Both the position numbers and the translations under genes were made by a program. From contig DASQAF010000034.1 of the NCBI GenBank assembly GCA_035635855.1, positions 310,001 to 374,000 of the forward strand: a DNA stretch of 64,000 nt, given 5' to 3'. This DNA is from UBA11740 sp035635855 (GTDB taxonomy: Bacteria > Acidobacteriota > Blastocatellia > Pyrinomonadales > Pyrinomonadaceae). Positions 15,165-23,725 of this stretch are shown here, one piece after another. The notes under the pieces are model-generated. The model was not told the DNA's origin. It worked only from the letters and a program-made list of their open reading frames with translations, and did not search any database. Each line of letters starts with the position of its first letter. Position 1 is the stretch's first letter.

Positions 15165-16784
15165 CTATTTTTTCGCAGGCGATCGCGGATACGAAATAAG
15201 CAGACCCGCGATCTCGTCAATCAAACGGACCGGGTTGTTGCGCACCGTAGAGTCGTTGCAGAAGATTGAAAAGCAGAGGATCTCGCCATTTTCGGCGGCT
15301 GCATAACCAGAGAGCGAGTGAACGTACGAGATTGTTCCCGTCTTGGCAGATATCCGTCCGGCTCCCCGCTGGAGGCGCGATCCCAGCGTCCCGTCGCGAC
15401 CGGCAATAGGAAGCGAATCATGAAAGGTTGTCGCCGAATTTGTTTTGCCGATAGCTACCAGCAAACGCGCCGTTGCTTCCGGTGTGACTAAATCCAGACG
15501 TGAAAGGCCTGAGCCATCGCGAATCGCCAGACCATCGTCTGAAATCCCATTGCGTGCCAGCCATGATCTGACGACTGCTGTGCCCGCTTCATCATCGCCA
15601 CGCTCGCGGTTCTTCCGCGCGTCGGGATCGGGCGCCGAGGCTCCACGCTCTTTCCCCAGCGTGCGCAGAATGAGCTCGGCGAAAAGATTGTTACTCTCTT
15701 TGTTTGTCTTTCGCACGATCTCGGCGAGCGTGGCGCTATCCTGAGAAGCGATCTCGAACGCCTTCTGGGGATCGAATTTTTCTTTCTCAGGCAGGCGAAA
15801 GTCGCGACTGCGAACTTCGCCGTCCACCTTGATGCCGCGCGCAACCAGGGCCTGCTTGAAAAGAGTCGCCGCCCACAAGGCCGGATTGTGAACCGAAAGA
15901 AAAGCTGAGTAGGATCTACCACCAACGGGAAAGTCTCCCCACACACGCAATTCGTTATTGGACAAGCCGCGATTGATGCCGACGGTGTTGGTGGCCTCGC
16001 GCTCGCCGGTCATCGTGATGTTCGTCAGGTGCACAAACCCGGCGTCCCGACTCACGGCCACACTGGCGGCGCTGCCAGGCTTGCTTCCGGGCGCAATCGT
16101 CAGCTCAAAACTATTCTCGTCAATTGTTAGGGCGCTGGGCTCAGCGCCGAAGTACCATTGCAGATCGTTCCATTGCCAGCCGAGGCCGAATAGTTCGCTG
16201 CGAAAATAACTTTCATCACCGATGACATTTCCGCGGACGTGACGCACGCCACTTTGATAAAGCTGATCCGCAAATTGCGCCAGCGATGCTCCGGAGCCTT
16301 GCCGGACTGACATCAGATCGGGAGCGCCGCGTCCATAGAGCGTGACATCGCCGGCGATGATGCCATCCGCGTCCGGCTGTTTGTCGACATAGACCGAGGT
16401 GCGCCAGCGATAATCCGCGCCCAGCATATCTAGCGCGACCGCCGTCGTGTAGACCTTCATATTCGACGCGGGAGTAAACAGACTGTCGCCATTGCGGGAA
16501 TACAGCACGCGCCCGTCTTTCGTCGAGATTACAAAAACTCCCCAGCGCGCTCGTGTCAGATCGCTTCCGTCGATCGCTCGATCAATCTCCTGTGACAGGG
16601 CCGCGTCGTCCGGCTGTTTCGCAGCGCTCGGCTTAAGCGGGGCGCTTGCAGCCGGAGTCGCGGCCGGGCCCTTTGCTTTCTCTTTTGATTCGAAACCAGA
16701 TCGGGCAATCAAAAGTGAGGCGAGAAAAAGAGTTGGCAGGACTACCTTCAAGAGAGCTAACTTCGTAATCTTCTGTTTAGCCAT
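15165..16784 (-). CDS. dacB: D-alanyl-D-alanine carboxypeptidase/endopeptidase, PBP4 type (S13)
   Basis: 539 residues. Periplasmic penicillin-binding protein that trims or opens peptidoglycan cross-links. N-terminal signal/anchor (about 10-27), an Ala/Pro linker, then the S13 domain: S107-x-x-K110 (PASNMKVYTT), SNN (KESNNLFAELILR) and KTG (ISAKTGTISYVHSLSGY). The extra domain between SxxK and SNN typical of PBP4 is present (LYGRGAPDLMSV, FGLGWQWNDLQWYFGAEPSALTI). It lies 11 bp downstream of the GT9 gene, with no clear SD, and is probably co-transcribed with it. Confidence 0.93.
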   Translation of the reverse strand: MAKQKITKLALLKVVLPTLFLASLLIARSGFESKEKAKGPAATPAASAPLKPSAAKQPDDAALSQEIDRAIDGSDLTRARWGVFVISTKDGRVLYSRNGDSLFTPASNMKVYTTAVALDMLGADYRWRTSVYVDKQPDADGIIAGDVTLYGRGAPDLMSVRQGSGASLAQFADQLYQSGVRHVRGNVIGDESYFRSELFGLGWQWNDLQWYFGAEPSALTIDENSFELTIAPGSKPGSAASVAVSRDAGFVHLTNITMTGEREATNTVGINRGLSNNELRVWGDFPVGGRSYSAFLSVHNPALWAATLFKQALVARGIKVDGEVRSRDFRLPEKEKFDPQKAFEIASQDSATLAEIVRKTNKESNNLFAELILRTLGKERGASAPDPDARKNRERGDDEAGTAVVRSWLARNGISDDGLAIRDGSGLSRLDLVTPEATARLLVAIGKTNSATTFHDSLPIAGRDGTLGSRLQRGAGRISAKTGTISYVHSLSGYAAAENGEILCFSIFCNDSTVRNNPVRLIDEIAGLLISYPRSPAKK

Positions 16785-16795
16785 TTTCGTGATTC

Positions 16796-17827
16796 TTAGC
16801 TGGCGAAAAGCTTCTCTGTTCGTCCGGCACTGAGCAACTCTCGGGTAGCGGCATACGTCTCTTCGACTTCAATCTGCGCGATGCTCTGGCTGAAGATCAG
16901 CCGTTGAGATTCGGCCAGTGGCACGTAAGCGTGCGGCGTCGGCAGATCGATCAGCACTACGATCGGCGTCCCGACCGCCGCGGCGATATGGACGGGGCCC
17001 GTATCATTCGAAACAAACACCGCCAGCCGTGCCTGCGCCGCCGCGAGCTGCGGTATCGTCAGCTTGTCCAGAATAACGCACGACGATGGAAACTGCGCGC
17101 GCATCTGGGGCACCAAATGTCGCTCCTCCGGCCCCACAAACACTACCGACCGCACCCCGTCGTTGCGCACCAGAAAATCCGCCAACTGCACAAAGCTTTC
17201 CAGCGGCCAGCATCTTCCGGGATGGCCGGCGCCGGGAAACAATCCCACCAGCGGGGTGCCGGATTCGGCTTTTGACTTGCGCAGCAAGACATCCACCGCG
17301 CGGTCATCTTCGGCCCGGGTCGTCAGCTTCGGCACTCGCGCCGCGTTTTTGATTCCCAGCGGAACCAGCACGTCGAGATAGCGATCCACCAGATGCTGTT
17401 CCGGATCGTTTTTATCAACGGGCGGTTTGGGATCAAAGTTAGCGAGAAAGTCGAGCGAGCGTCCGGGTCGCCGCGCAAATAGACGATTGCGGGCTCTGGA
17501 AAGAAAGCCCAGCAGATTCGTTTCCGCGAAACTGTGCAGGTCGATCACGAAATCAAATTCGCAGCGGCGAACGTCTTTGACGATTTGCAGGATTCGCAGA
17601 ACTGAAAGTGGTTGAAATCCGTCGCGTAAGCCGACGCGGTCGATCTCGATGGTCGCATCCGCCAGGCCTGACATTTCGATTATCTCCGCGCCGGGCCGGC
17701 CCACAGCCACAGTCAGGCGTGCATGAGGAAAATGATCGTGGATCGCGCGCAACGCCGGCAGACTCATGACCACGTCACCGAGCTGGCCAAAATCGATTAC
17801 CAGGATGTTGCGAGGGTTGAAAGTCAC
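16796..17827 (-). CDS. Glycosyltransferase family 9 (heptosyltransferase-like)
   Basis: 343 residues. ILVIDFGQLGDVVMSLPALRAIHDHFPHARLTVAVG is the GT9 N-terminal Rossmann signature. Near the C-terminus VSNDTGPVHIAAAVGTPIVVL is the ADP-heptose binding block (D-T-G-P-x-H). Acts in the cytoplasm on lipopolysaccharide core or related glycolipid. The start is GTG at 17827, which overlaps the stop of the upstream S9-peptidase remnant (GTGA). Followed closely by dacB, so an envelope operon is likely. Confidence 0.9.
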   Translation of the reverse strand: MTFNPRNILVIDFGQLGDVVMSLPALRAIHDHFPHARLTVAVGRPGAEIIEMSGLADATIEIDRVGLRDGFQPLSVLRILQIVKDVRRCEFDFVIDLHSFAETNLLGFLSRARNRLFARRPGRSLDFLANFDPKPPVDKNDPEQHLVDRYLDVLVPLGIKNAARVPKLTTRAEDDRAVDVLLRKSKAESGTPLVGLFPGAGHPGRCWPLESFVQLADFLVRNDGVRSVVFVGPEERHLVPQMRAQFPSSCVILDKLTIPQLAAAQARLAVFVSNDTGPVHIAAAVGTPIVVLIDLPTPHAYVPLAESQRLIFSQSIAQIEVEETYAATRELLSAGRTEKLFAS

Positions 17828-17996
17828 TTCAGATGCTTGTCGAAAAAATCTGCTGCCGCATGATACGCGCGCAGCCAGTCCTGGTGCCGCAGAAAATCGT
17901 GTATCTCGTCCGGATAGATCAACTCTTCGAAGTACACGCCGTTCGCACGCAGCCGCCGCACCAGATTGACCGTCTGCGAAAACTCAACGTTGCGAT
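17824..17996 (-). pseudogene. C-terminal remnant of an S9 (prolyl oligopeptidase-type) peptidase
   Basis: About 57 residues from DRNVEFSQTVNLVRRL to FFDKHLK match the last part of S9 peptidases, with the catalytic His in PDEIHDFL. The catalytic Ser and Asp and the beta-propeller are absent. Homology stops abruptly at about 17996, where a palindromic repeat (17997-18056) begins; the frame then reads through the repeat. The stop overlaps the GT9 start by GTGA, a coupling expected of an originally intact gene. Interpreted as a gene truncated by deletion at, or insertion of, the repeat. Confidence 0.7.
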
Positions 17997-18056
17997 CGGG
18001 GCGAAAGCCCGGGGGATCGAATTGGATTTGAACCAAATGAGCCCGCGAAGCGGGCG
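17997..18056. repeat. Double-hairpin intergenic repeat abutting the peptidase remnant
   Basis: GGGC-GAAA-GCCC (17999-18010), followed by CCCGGGGGATCG and, 30 bp on, GCCCGCGAAGCGGGC (18041-18055). Two GC-rich tetraloop- or pentaloop-type hairpins joined by an AT-rich linker, a structure like REP/RAYT-type elements. No transposase is present. Confidence 0.6.
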
Positions 18057-18227
18057 GTAGAACTGATACGCCGTCTCCTCAGATGCTTTCTGCCGAAGTT
18101 CTCTTTTTTCGCCCATCTGCGCGCACGATTCTAACATCAGCTTGCAGCGGTTAACTAAGATTCACGAAACATCTGCTCGTCTCCGTTTGCGCCACTTACC
18201 TGATCTGCTAATCTTGTTTCGAACCAA

Positions 18228-19196
18228 ATGAGCGCAGCAACTTCAAATCATGTCGTTCCCGAAATCCCACGACACGGGCACCGTCACGGGCGCGCGCGCG
18301 AAAGCCGCCGGCGGTTGACGATCGTCCTGGTTCTAACCGCCGTGTACATGTTCGCGGAAGCGTTCGGCGGTTGGTGGACAGCGTCGCTGGCGCTGATGGC
18401 CGACGCCGGTCACATGCTGGCTGACGTGGCCGCGTTGTCGCTGGCGCTGATGGCCGTCTGGTTTAGCACGCGGCCGGCCACCCCGGGGAAGACGTTCGGC
18501 TACTACCGCCTGGAAATCCTGGCCGCTCTGATTAACGGAGTCGGGCTGGTGCTGATCGCGCTCTTCATTTTTTACGAGGCCTACCAGCGCTGGTTTACTG
18601 CGCCAAAAGTGCGCAGCATCCCCATGATGTTCGTCGCCACCGGCGGCCTTTTGGTTAATCTGATTTGCGCGCGTTTGTTGCATCGAGATCGCAAAGAAGA
18701 TCTGAATGTCCGGGGCGCCTGGCTGCACATTATGGGTGACGCATTGGGATCGGGAGCTGCGATCGTGGCCGGCGCGGTGATTACTATTTCGGGCTGGAAC
18801 GCCGCGGACGCGCTCTTCAGCGTGCTGATTGGCCTGCTGATCGTGTGGAGTTCATGGCATCTGATACGTGAAGCTACCAACGTCCTGCTCGAAGGCACGC
18901 CGGCACACATCAATCTGGCAGCAGTAGAAGACACGATCCTGGCAACGGAAGGCGTCACCAACGTCCACGATCTGCACATCTGGACCATTACTTCCGGGCA
19001 CGAAGCCTTGAGCGCGCACGTCATTCACGCTTACTCAATTTCACAACCAAACCTGCTTAAAGAGTTGCGGACGAAACTGCACGATGGTTTCGGCGTCGAT
19101 CATTTGACCATCCAGATGGAAACCGGCGATTTTGAAGATGAAGCGTTGCACTTCTGTCAGGCTGGTACGGCGTGCTTTCGATCTGAAAGGGAGTAG
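18228..19196 (+). CDS. Cation diffusion facilitator (CDF) metal exporter
   Basis: 322 residues. His-rich N-terminus (RHGHRHGRA), six predicted membrane segments, and the CDF metal site MADAGHMLADVAALSLALMA in the second, paired with HIMGDALGSGAAIVAGAV in the fifth. The C-terminal cytoplasmic domain has VTNVHDLHIWTITSGHEALSAHV and GVDHLTIQME. Proton-driven export of Zn2+, Co2+ or Cd2+ (CzcD-like) is expected; the exact metal is uncertain. Transcribed divergently from the peptidase remnant. No convincing SD before the ATG. Confidence 0.92.
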   Translation: MSAATSNHVVPEIPRHGHRHGRARESRRRLTIVLVLTAVYMFAEAFGGWWTASLALMADAGHMLADVAALSLALMAVWFSTRPATPGKTFGYYRLEILAALINGVGLVLIALFIFYEAYQRWFTAPKVRSIPMMFVATGGLLVNLICARLLHRDRKEDLNVRGAWLHIMGDALGSGAAIVAGAVITISGWNAADALFSVLIGLLIVWSSWHLIREATNVLLEGTPAHINLAAVEDTILATEGVTNVHDLHIWTITSGHEALSAHVIHAYSISQPNLLKELRTKLHDGFGVDHLTIQMETGDFEDEALHFCQAGTACFRSERE

Positions 19197-19243
19197 GGGT
19201 AAGGGGCGAAGCTGCGAGATTGAAATGATTTCTACTTTACTTA

Positions 19244-19292
19244 AGCCCTCACCCTAACCCTCTCCTTAACCCTCTCCCAGAGGGAGAGGGAA
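19244..19292. repeat. CCCTCACCCTAACCCTCTCC..GGGAGAGGG repeat
   Basis: Two near-copies of TAACCCTCTCC followed by the inverted GAGGGAGAGGG. A repeat phrase found in many unrelated bacterial genomes. It lies directly before the LarA-like start and can form a strong hairpin (CCCTCTCCC/GGGAGAGGG). Confidence 0.65.
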
Positions 19293-19302
19293 CCGAGACA
19301 AT

Positions 19303-20571
19303 ATGCCAACCATCGAACTCGGTTACGGCCGCTCAGCAATAACCTTCGACTACGACACGGCACGATTTGACGTCCTCGCCCCGGGCGAAGCAGCATCGCA
19401 TCCTCTTTCAGACGTGGAGATAGGCGCGGCCCTTGACGATCCTATTGATTCACTGCCGCTCGAAGAATTGGTAACAGCGGGCGAGAGTGCGCTGATTGTC
19501 GTTTCTGATGCCACGCGGGCTACCGGCAGCGCCCAAATCGTCAACCTGCTGGTGCGCCGTCTAATTGAAAACGGCGTTTCTCCTGGGGACATAGCGATCA
19601 TCTTTGCAACTGGAATACACCGGGCGGTCCGCGCCGACGAAAAAGCCGAACTGCTCACGCCCTTCATCGCCCAACGCATTCGCACCATCGATCACGACGC
19701 CTATGATCCCTCGCAATTGATCCAGCTCGGTTCTACTGAACGTGGCACGCCGGTCCAAGTCAATCGTGCGCTGAAAGAATTCGACAAAGTAATTCTCACC
19801 GGCGCGGTTCGCTTTCATTATTTCGCGGGCTTTGCCGGCGGGCGCAAATCGATCTGCCCGGGTCTGGCGGCAGCGCAAACCATCAAAGCCACGCATATGC
19901 TGGCGCTGGATTTCGAAGGTGGCGGCCGCCGCGCGGGTGTCGGCGCCGGGCTGTTGGAAGGCAATGCGGTCAGCGAAGAATGCGAACACATCGCCTCAAT
20001 GATCGATCCCGTCTTTTCAATCAACGCCATCGTCGATGAGCGCGGACGTTGCGAAAAGGTTTTCGCCGGCCACTGGCGCACGGGGCATGCGCGCGCCTGT
20101 GAAGATTACGCTGCCGGTCATTCAGTTCGAATTTCTGAAAAGCTCGAGATCGTTGTCGTTAGTTGCGGCGGTTCTCCCTTCGACATCAACCTGATTCAGG
20201 CGCACAAGGCCCTGGACATGGCGGCGGCGGCATGTGTCGACGGCGGTACGATTGTCCTTTTGGCTGAATGCGGGGACGGTTTAGGCAGACCGGATTTCCT
20301 CAAGTGGTTTGAATCAGACGATTCGCGCGCGTTGGAGCTTCGCTTACGCGAAGCTTATGAAGTCAACGGCCAAACCGCCTGGGCGCTTTTTACTAAAGCC
20401 GAGCGCTTTAAGGTTCACATCGTCACGAAATTGCCGGACGATGACGTGCGCCGGATGCGGATGAATCCGGCGCGCTCGCTCGAAGATGCGTTAATGGACC
20501 TTTCGTCAGACACGAAGGGTTACATCATGCCGCGCGGCGCGGCGTCGCTGCCAGTACTTGGCTCGCCGTGA
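19303..20571 (+). CDS. larA: Nickel-pincer lactate racemase family protein (LarA-like, DUF2088)
   Basis: 422 residues. The active-site set of LarA is present with a constant offset of two from the Lactobacillus enzyme: H106 (FATGIHR), H172 (RFHYFAGF), K182 (GGRKSICPG, the residue that carries the pincer cofactor) and H198 (KATHM). Uses a nickel-pincer nucleotide for alpha-hydroxyacid racemisation or epimerisation. The cofactor genes larB, larC and larE are not in the window, so the substrate (lactate or another 2-hydroxyacid) is open. The hairpin repeat at 19244-19292 just before the start may affect expression. Confidence 0.87.
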   Translation: MPTIELGYGRSAITFDYDTARFDVLAPGEAASHPLSDVEIGAALDDPIDSLPLEELVTAGESALIVVSDATRATGSAQIVNLLVRRLIENGVSPGDIAIIFATGIHRAVRADEKAELLTPFIAQRIRTIDHDAYDPSQLIQLGSTERGTPVQVNRALKEFDKVILTGAVRFHYFAGFAGGRKSICPGLAAAQTIKATHMLALDFEGGGRRAGVGAGLLEGNAVSEECEHIASMIDPVFSINAIVDERGRCEKVFAGHWRTGHARACEDYAAGHSVRISEKLEIVVVSCGGSPFDINLIQAHKALDMAAAACVDGGTIVLLAECGDGLGRPDFLKWFESDDSRALELRLREAYEVNGQTAWALFTKAERFKVHIVTKLPDDDVRRMRMNPARSLEDALMDLSSDTKGYIMPRGAASLPVLGSP

Positions 20572-20636
20572 GCTCTTCCTCACGGTCGACGCTTCGTGTA
20601 GCTTCGTGGATAGTAGTCCAATGTTTTTAGCAGCCC

Positions 20637-22103
20637 CTACACAACTTTCATCTTCCATTTGCCGCGGCGAAAGAAGAACGCGCTTACAATCGCCAGCGTG
20701 GAAAACGCGATCGTGATTGCCAGGAAGACCCCGCGAGGTCCGAAGCCAAATACAATCGAGAGCACATAAGCCAGCGGTAGTTCCCATAGCCAGAATACGA
20801 AGAGGTTAAGGATCGTTGGCGTCCAGGTGTCACCCGCGCCATTGAACGACTGGGTCAGGACCATGCCGTAGGCGTAGAACACAAAACCACAGGCAACGAT
20901 GCGCAAGCAATCCACTCCGTAGGGCACGACCGCCGGATCGTGCGTGAAAAGTCCGATGATCTGTCTGGCGAAGACAACAAATATCAACCCCACCGACCCG
21001 AGGAAGATCAAGTTGTAGAAGCCCGCCTTCCACACCGCGCGCTCGGCGCGTTCGGGCTTCCCGGCACCCAATGCCTGGCCCACCATCGTCGCGGCGGCGT
21101 TACTCATTCCAAACGACGGCAGCAGCGCGAAAATGATCACGCGTATGCCGACGACATAGCCGGCTAAGGCATCGGTGCCAAAACTCGAAATCGTGCGCAC
21201 CAGGCCGATCCAACTGGCCATGCCGATGAAAACCTGAAAAGTTCCGGTCGCTGACAGGCGCACCAGACGGCCCATGATGGCCGGCTCGAGCCGGAAGTGC
21301 GGGCGTTTAATTTCAAATCGTCCACCTTTACGAACCAGGCGGCTGAACGCATAGAGGGCGCCGCTGCCACGGCCAATGTTGGTCGCGACTGCCGCACCGG
21401 CGATGCCCAGCCTGGGAAAGGGACCGAGACCGAATATGAAGCAGGGACCGAGCACGATGTTGATGGCGTTTGCGAACCAGAGGACGCGCATCGCAATCGC
21501 CGCATCGCCGGCCCCGCGAAAGATGGCGTTGATCATGAAGAGCATCACGACCGTGACATTGCCCGCGAGCATGATGCGCGTAAACCACACGCCCTGCGCA
21601 ACGACAGACGGCGACGCGCCCATCAGCGCGAGCAACCTCGGCGCCAGTGGAGCACCCACCAGTGCCAGCACGATTGCCACTATCAAACCCAGCGCAATGG
21701 ACTGCACTGCCGCGCGCGCGGCCCCGTCCGGATTATGTTCACCGATCCGCCGCGCTACGGTCGCGGTGGCTCCAATACTCAGGCCGATCGCAAGCGCGTA
21801 GATCAAAGTCAGCAGCGACTCGGTCAGGCCAACCGTCGCCATAGCGTCGGGGCCAAGATAAGAAACCCACTTGATATCAACGACCGCGAAGATGCTTTCC
21901 ATGCACATCTCGAGCACCATCGGGATCGCCAGGAGAATGATCGAGCGGCCGATGGGTCCGACCGTGTAGTCCTGTCGGCTGCCGCGCAGTGACTCGCGAA
22001 TCGCGGACCAAAAACTCATCGACTCGGAAGGAGCGGAAACGTCAGAAGCGATGGTGGTCGAGTCAGTAGCTTGTTCTGTTGATGGATTCTCGGAACCTGA
22101 CAT
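20637..22103 (-). CDS. MATE family efflux transporter
   Basis: 488 residues with about 12 membrane segments in two homologous halves. VGPIGRSIILLAIPMVLEMCMESIFAVVDIKWVSYLGPDAMATVGL is the first-half MATE signature and GMSNAAATMVGQALGAGKPERAERAVW the equivalent of the second. An Na+ or H+ coupled exporter of drugs or metabolites. The N-terminal extension of about 45 residues is polar and may be cytoplasmic. Convergent with the LarA-like gene. The substrate is unknown. Confidence 0.92.
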   Translation of the reverse strand: MSGSENPSTEQATDSTTIASDVSAPSESMSFWSAIRESLRGSRQDYTVGPIGRSIILLAIPMVLEMCMESIFAVVDIKWVSYLGPDAMATVGLTESLLTLIYALAIGLSIGATATVARRIGEHNPDGAARAAVQSIALGLIVAIVLALVGAPLAPRLLALMGASPSVVAQGVWFTRIMLAGNVTVVMLFMINAIFRGAGDAAIAMRVLWFANAINIVLGPCFIFGLGPFPRLGIAGAAVATNIGRGSGALYAFSRLVRKGGRFEIKRPHFRLEPAIMGRLVRLSATGTFQVFIGMASWIGLVRTISSFGTDALAGYVVGIRVIIFALLPSFGMSNAAATMVGQALGAGKPERAERAVWKAGFYNLIFLGSVGLIFVVFARQIIGLFTHDPAVVPYGVDCLRIVACGFVFYAYGMVLTQSFNGAGDTWTPTILNLFVFWLWELPLAYVLSIVFGFGPRGVFLAITIAFSTLAIVSAFFFRRGKWKMKVV

Positions 22104-22178
22104 AATTAATTATTACCCAAGGCGGGATCGCGCGATTTGTGAGAGTCTGTGAATTATTGGCGCCGCACCCTTGAAGTC

Positions 22179-22240
22179 CGACAAACTTTAGTTGTCGAAG
22201 TCCATCGTTCGACCGTTGAGCCGACAAACTGAAGTTTGTC
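22179..22240. repeat. Pair of GACAAACT..AGTTTGTC hairpins
   Basis: CGACAAACTTTAGTTGTCG (22179-22197) and GACAAACTGAAGTTTGTC (22223-22240) are two copies of the same palindrome 25 bp apart, in the gap upstream of the MATE gene. No T-run follows. A dispersed palindromic repeat is likely. Confidence 0.6.
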
Positions 22241-22251
22241 CGAACATCCAT

Positions 22252-22848
22252 CTACGGCACCGGACGTAGAATGATCTTTCTATTCCGATTACCCAGTTTC
22301 AGCACGATTGGGCGATCGAGCTGAATCGGGTGCCGCTCGCCGTCAATGCTGATGATGAAGTTAACCGGCGCAGTCTTTTCAACTACCGGAGTTTCAGCGG
22401 GAGGAGGAGCTGCTTCTGTCGGTTTGGCGGCGTCGTAAGTGCGAGTCAACAGATTAGTCGCCACGATGCGCCAACTCGCGGGAGTGCAACGCAGACGCAG
22501 ACCGGGCGTGTCGGTTTCCGCGGATTCATTCGGGGCCAGGGTATCAAGCTTGAACAGTCCTTCACCACAGCGCACGGCGCCTGAGTCGTAGAACGTCGCC
22601 CAGCCGGTCACGTAAGTGTAGAAGTTGGGGCTGATGTTTTTTACCGCCAGGCGCACATCGGTCACCGGTGAGTCGTCTGACCCGTTGAGCACGGTGGTCA
22701 ACAAGCGACCCTCGAGTGCGGCAGCGCCTCTAGCGTCGAACGCGGTGGCCGCTTCGTTCAGTCCCGCCCGCTGTTCGGCAGGTTGTTGCGCGGAAACGGA
22801 AAGCGCGCCGGAGCTGACAATCGTTAATGCAAGCAGGAATAGTCTCAC
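22252..22848 (-). CDS. Secreted protein of unknown function
   Basis: 198 residues. The start is GTG at 22848, fixed by AAAGGAG about 9 bases upstream; the open frame continues to 22944 but that part has no start signal and crosses a repeat. Signal peptide RLFLLALTIVSSGALSVSAQQ. The mature part resembles a beta-sandwich (VTDVRLAVKNISPNFYTYVTGWATFYD, GLRLRCTPASWRIVATNLL), a Pro/Ala linker, and a final strand IISIDGERHPIQLDRPIVLKLGNRNRKIIL. I do not recognise the family. Confidence 0.65.
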   Translation of the reverse strand: MRLFLLALTIVSSGALSVSAQQPAEQRAGLNEAATAFDARGAAALEGRLLTTVLNGSDDSPVTDVRLAVKNISPNFYTYVTGWATFYDSGAVRCGEGLFKLDTLAPNESAETDTPGLRLRCTPASWRIVATNLLTRTYDAAKPTEAAPPPAETPVVEKTAPVNFIISIDGERHPIQLDRPIVLKLGNRNRKIILRPVP

Positions 22849-22872
22849 GATAGGAATCTCCTTTGATTCATC

Positions 22873-22896
22873 GAGCCCTCCCTGACGGTCGGGCTT
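22873..22896. repeat. Dispersed hairpin repeat GAGCCC..GGGCTT (copy 3)
   Basis: GAGCCCTCCCTGACG then GTCGGGCTT, nearly the complement of 5265-5286. It lies just upstream of the GTG start at 22848. Confidence 0.5.
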
Positions 22897-22954
22897 GCGG
22901 ACACGGGAACCGGCGGGCGGCAGCCCACCACTAAACTCAAACAAAAAGATTTCT

Positions 22955-23626
22955 TCAGATTCGCTTCAGCACTCGCTGAGCCAGCGTCTTTGACTTTTTC
23001 AGCTTGGACTGCTCGTCGCCGGCGCCGCCGACGCTGATGCGAAAGAAGAGATCTTTCTTCAGCACGTATAGGGCGCCTCCCACACGGCTCGCGAGCCAAT
23101 AAGCATCTTCACCGAGGCCGGCGATCTTCTCTGGCGGAACTGATGCCTCGCTTTCTTCGCCCTTCTTTTCCTTTTCCTTCGCTTCACGATCGCGGTCCTT
23201 GCCCTTCTCTTCTTTACGGCCGAAGGTATCTTTCCAAAACGTCCTGGGATTGGCGGCTCCGCCACCTTCGCTGGCGGTCGTGACGTTCAGCACCACTGAG
23301 TTCGACGAGGTCGGCAGGGAATAATAGCACTGCGAGACGATGAACCCGCCATCCTGGCGATCCGATCTCTGCGCCTCCTTCACAGCTTCGCCCTGGACTT
23401 CCTTGAGGTCGGCACTGGTCAGCAGGTTGCACGTATCGATTTTCGCTTTTACTGCCGCCGGGTTCGGAGTAGCGGGCAATGTCGCCGGGTTGGCCATTGT
23501 GGCCGGACTGGCAGACGCGGGCGTGTTGGCGGTGTTCGTGGTGCTGGTATCGTTCGAACTGCAACCGGTCGTAATCACAACGAGACAAAAAATAACTGCG
23601 TAACCTTTTGCTGGCATCAGACCCAT
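22955..23626 (-). CDS. Lipoprotein of unknown function (DUF3558-like)
   Basis: About 223 residues. Signal sequence with lipobox ITTGC, so probably anchored to a membrane by lipid. A Thr/Ala/Pro-rich linker follows, then a domain reading IDTCNLLTSADLKEVQGEAVKEA, GGFIVSQCYYSLPTSSNSVVLNVT, similar to DUF3558-type lipoproteins; the paired Cys may be bridged. A Lys/Glu-rich charged stretch (about 150-175) interrupts it. AGGAGG lies 3 bases before ATG 23626 and 12 before ATG 23617, so either may be used. Confidence 0.65.
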   Translation of the reverse strand: MGLMPAKGYAVIFCLVVITTGCSSNDTSTTNTANTPASASPATMANPATLPATPNPAAVKAKIDTCNLLTSADLKEVQGEAVKEAQRSDRQDGGFIVSQCYYSLPTSSNSVVLNVTTASEGGGAANPRTFWKDTFGRKEEKGKDRDREAKEKEKKGEESEASVPPEKIAGLGEDAYWLASRVGGALYVLKKDLFFRISVGGAGDEQSKLKKSKTLAQRVLKRI

Positions 23627-23647
23627 TTTCCTCCTGAAGCGTCCTGA

Positions 23648-23716
23648 ACCCACCCGCTACCACAGGTGGTACTGACAAGCGCGTGATGAACCCAACTCGC
23701 TACCGCGGGTGATACT
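23648..23716. repeat. Two tandem copies of the ACCCGCTACC..GGTGGTACTGAC repeat
   Basis: Copy 1 at 23648-23676 (ACCCGCTACCACAGGTGGTA core) and copy 2 at 23689-23716 (CTCGCTACCGCGGGTGATACT core), 12 bp apart, between the cyclase and the lipoprotein genes. Relatives at 910-937 and 1005-1033. Confidence 0.65.
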
Positions 23717-23725
23717 AACTGACTG

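Noticed and set aside
17919..18137. 72-codon frame overlapping the peptidase remnant
   Set aside because: It reads out of phase with the S9 homology and through the hairpin repeat; no start signal.
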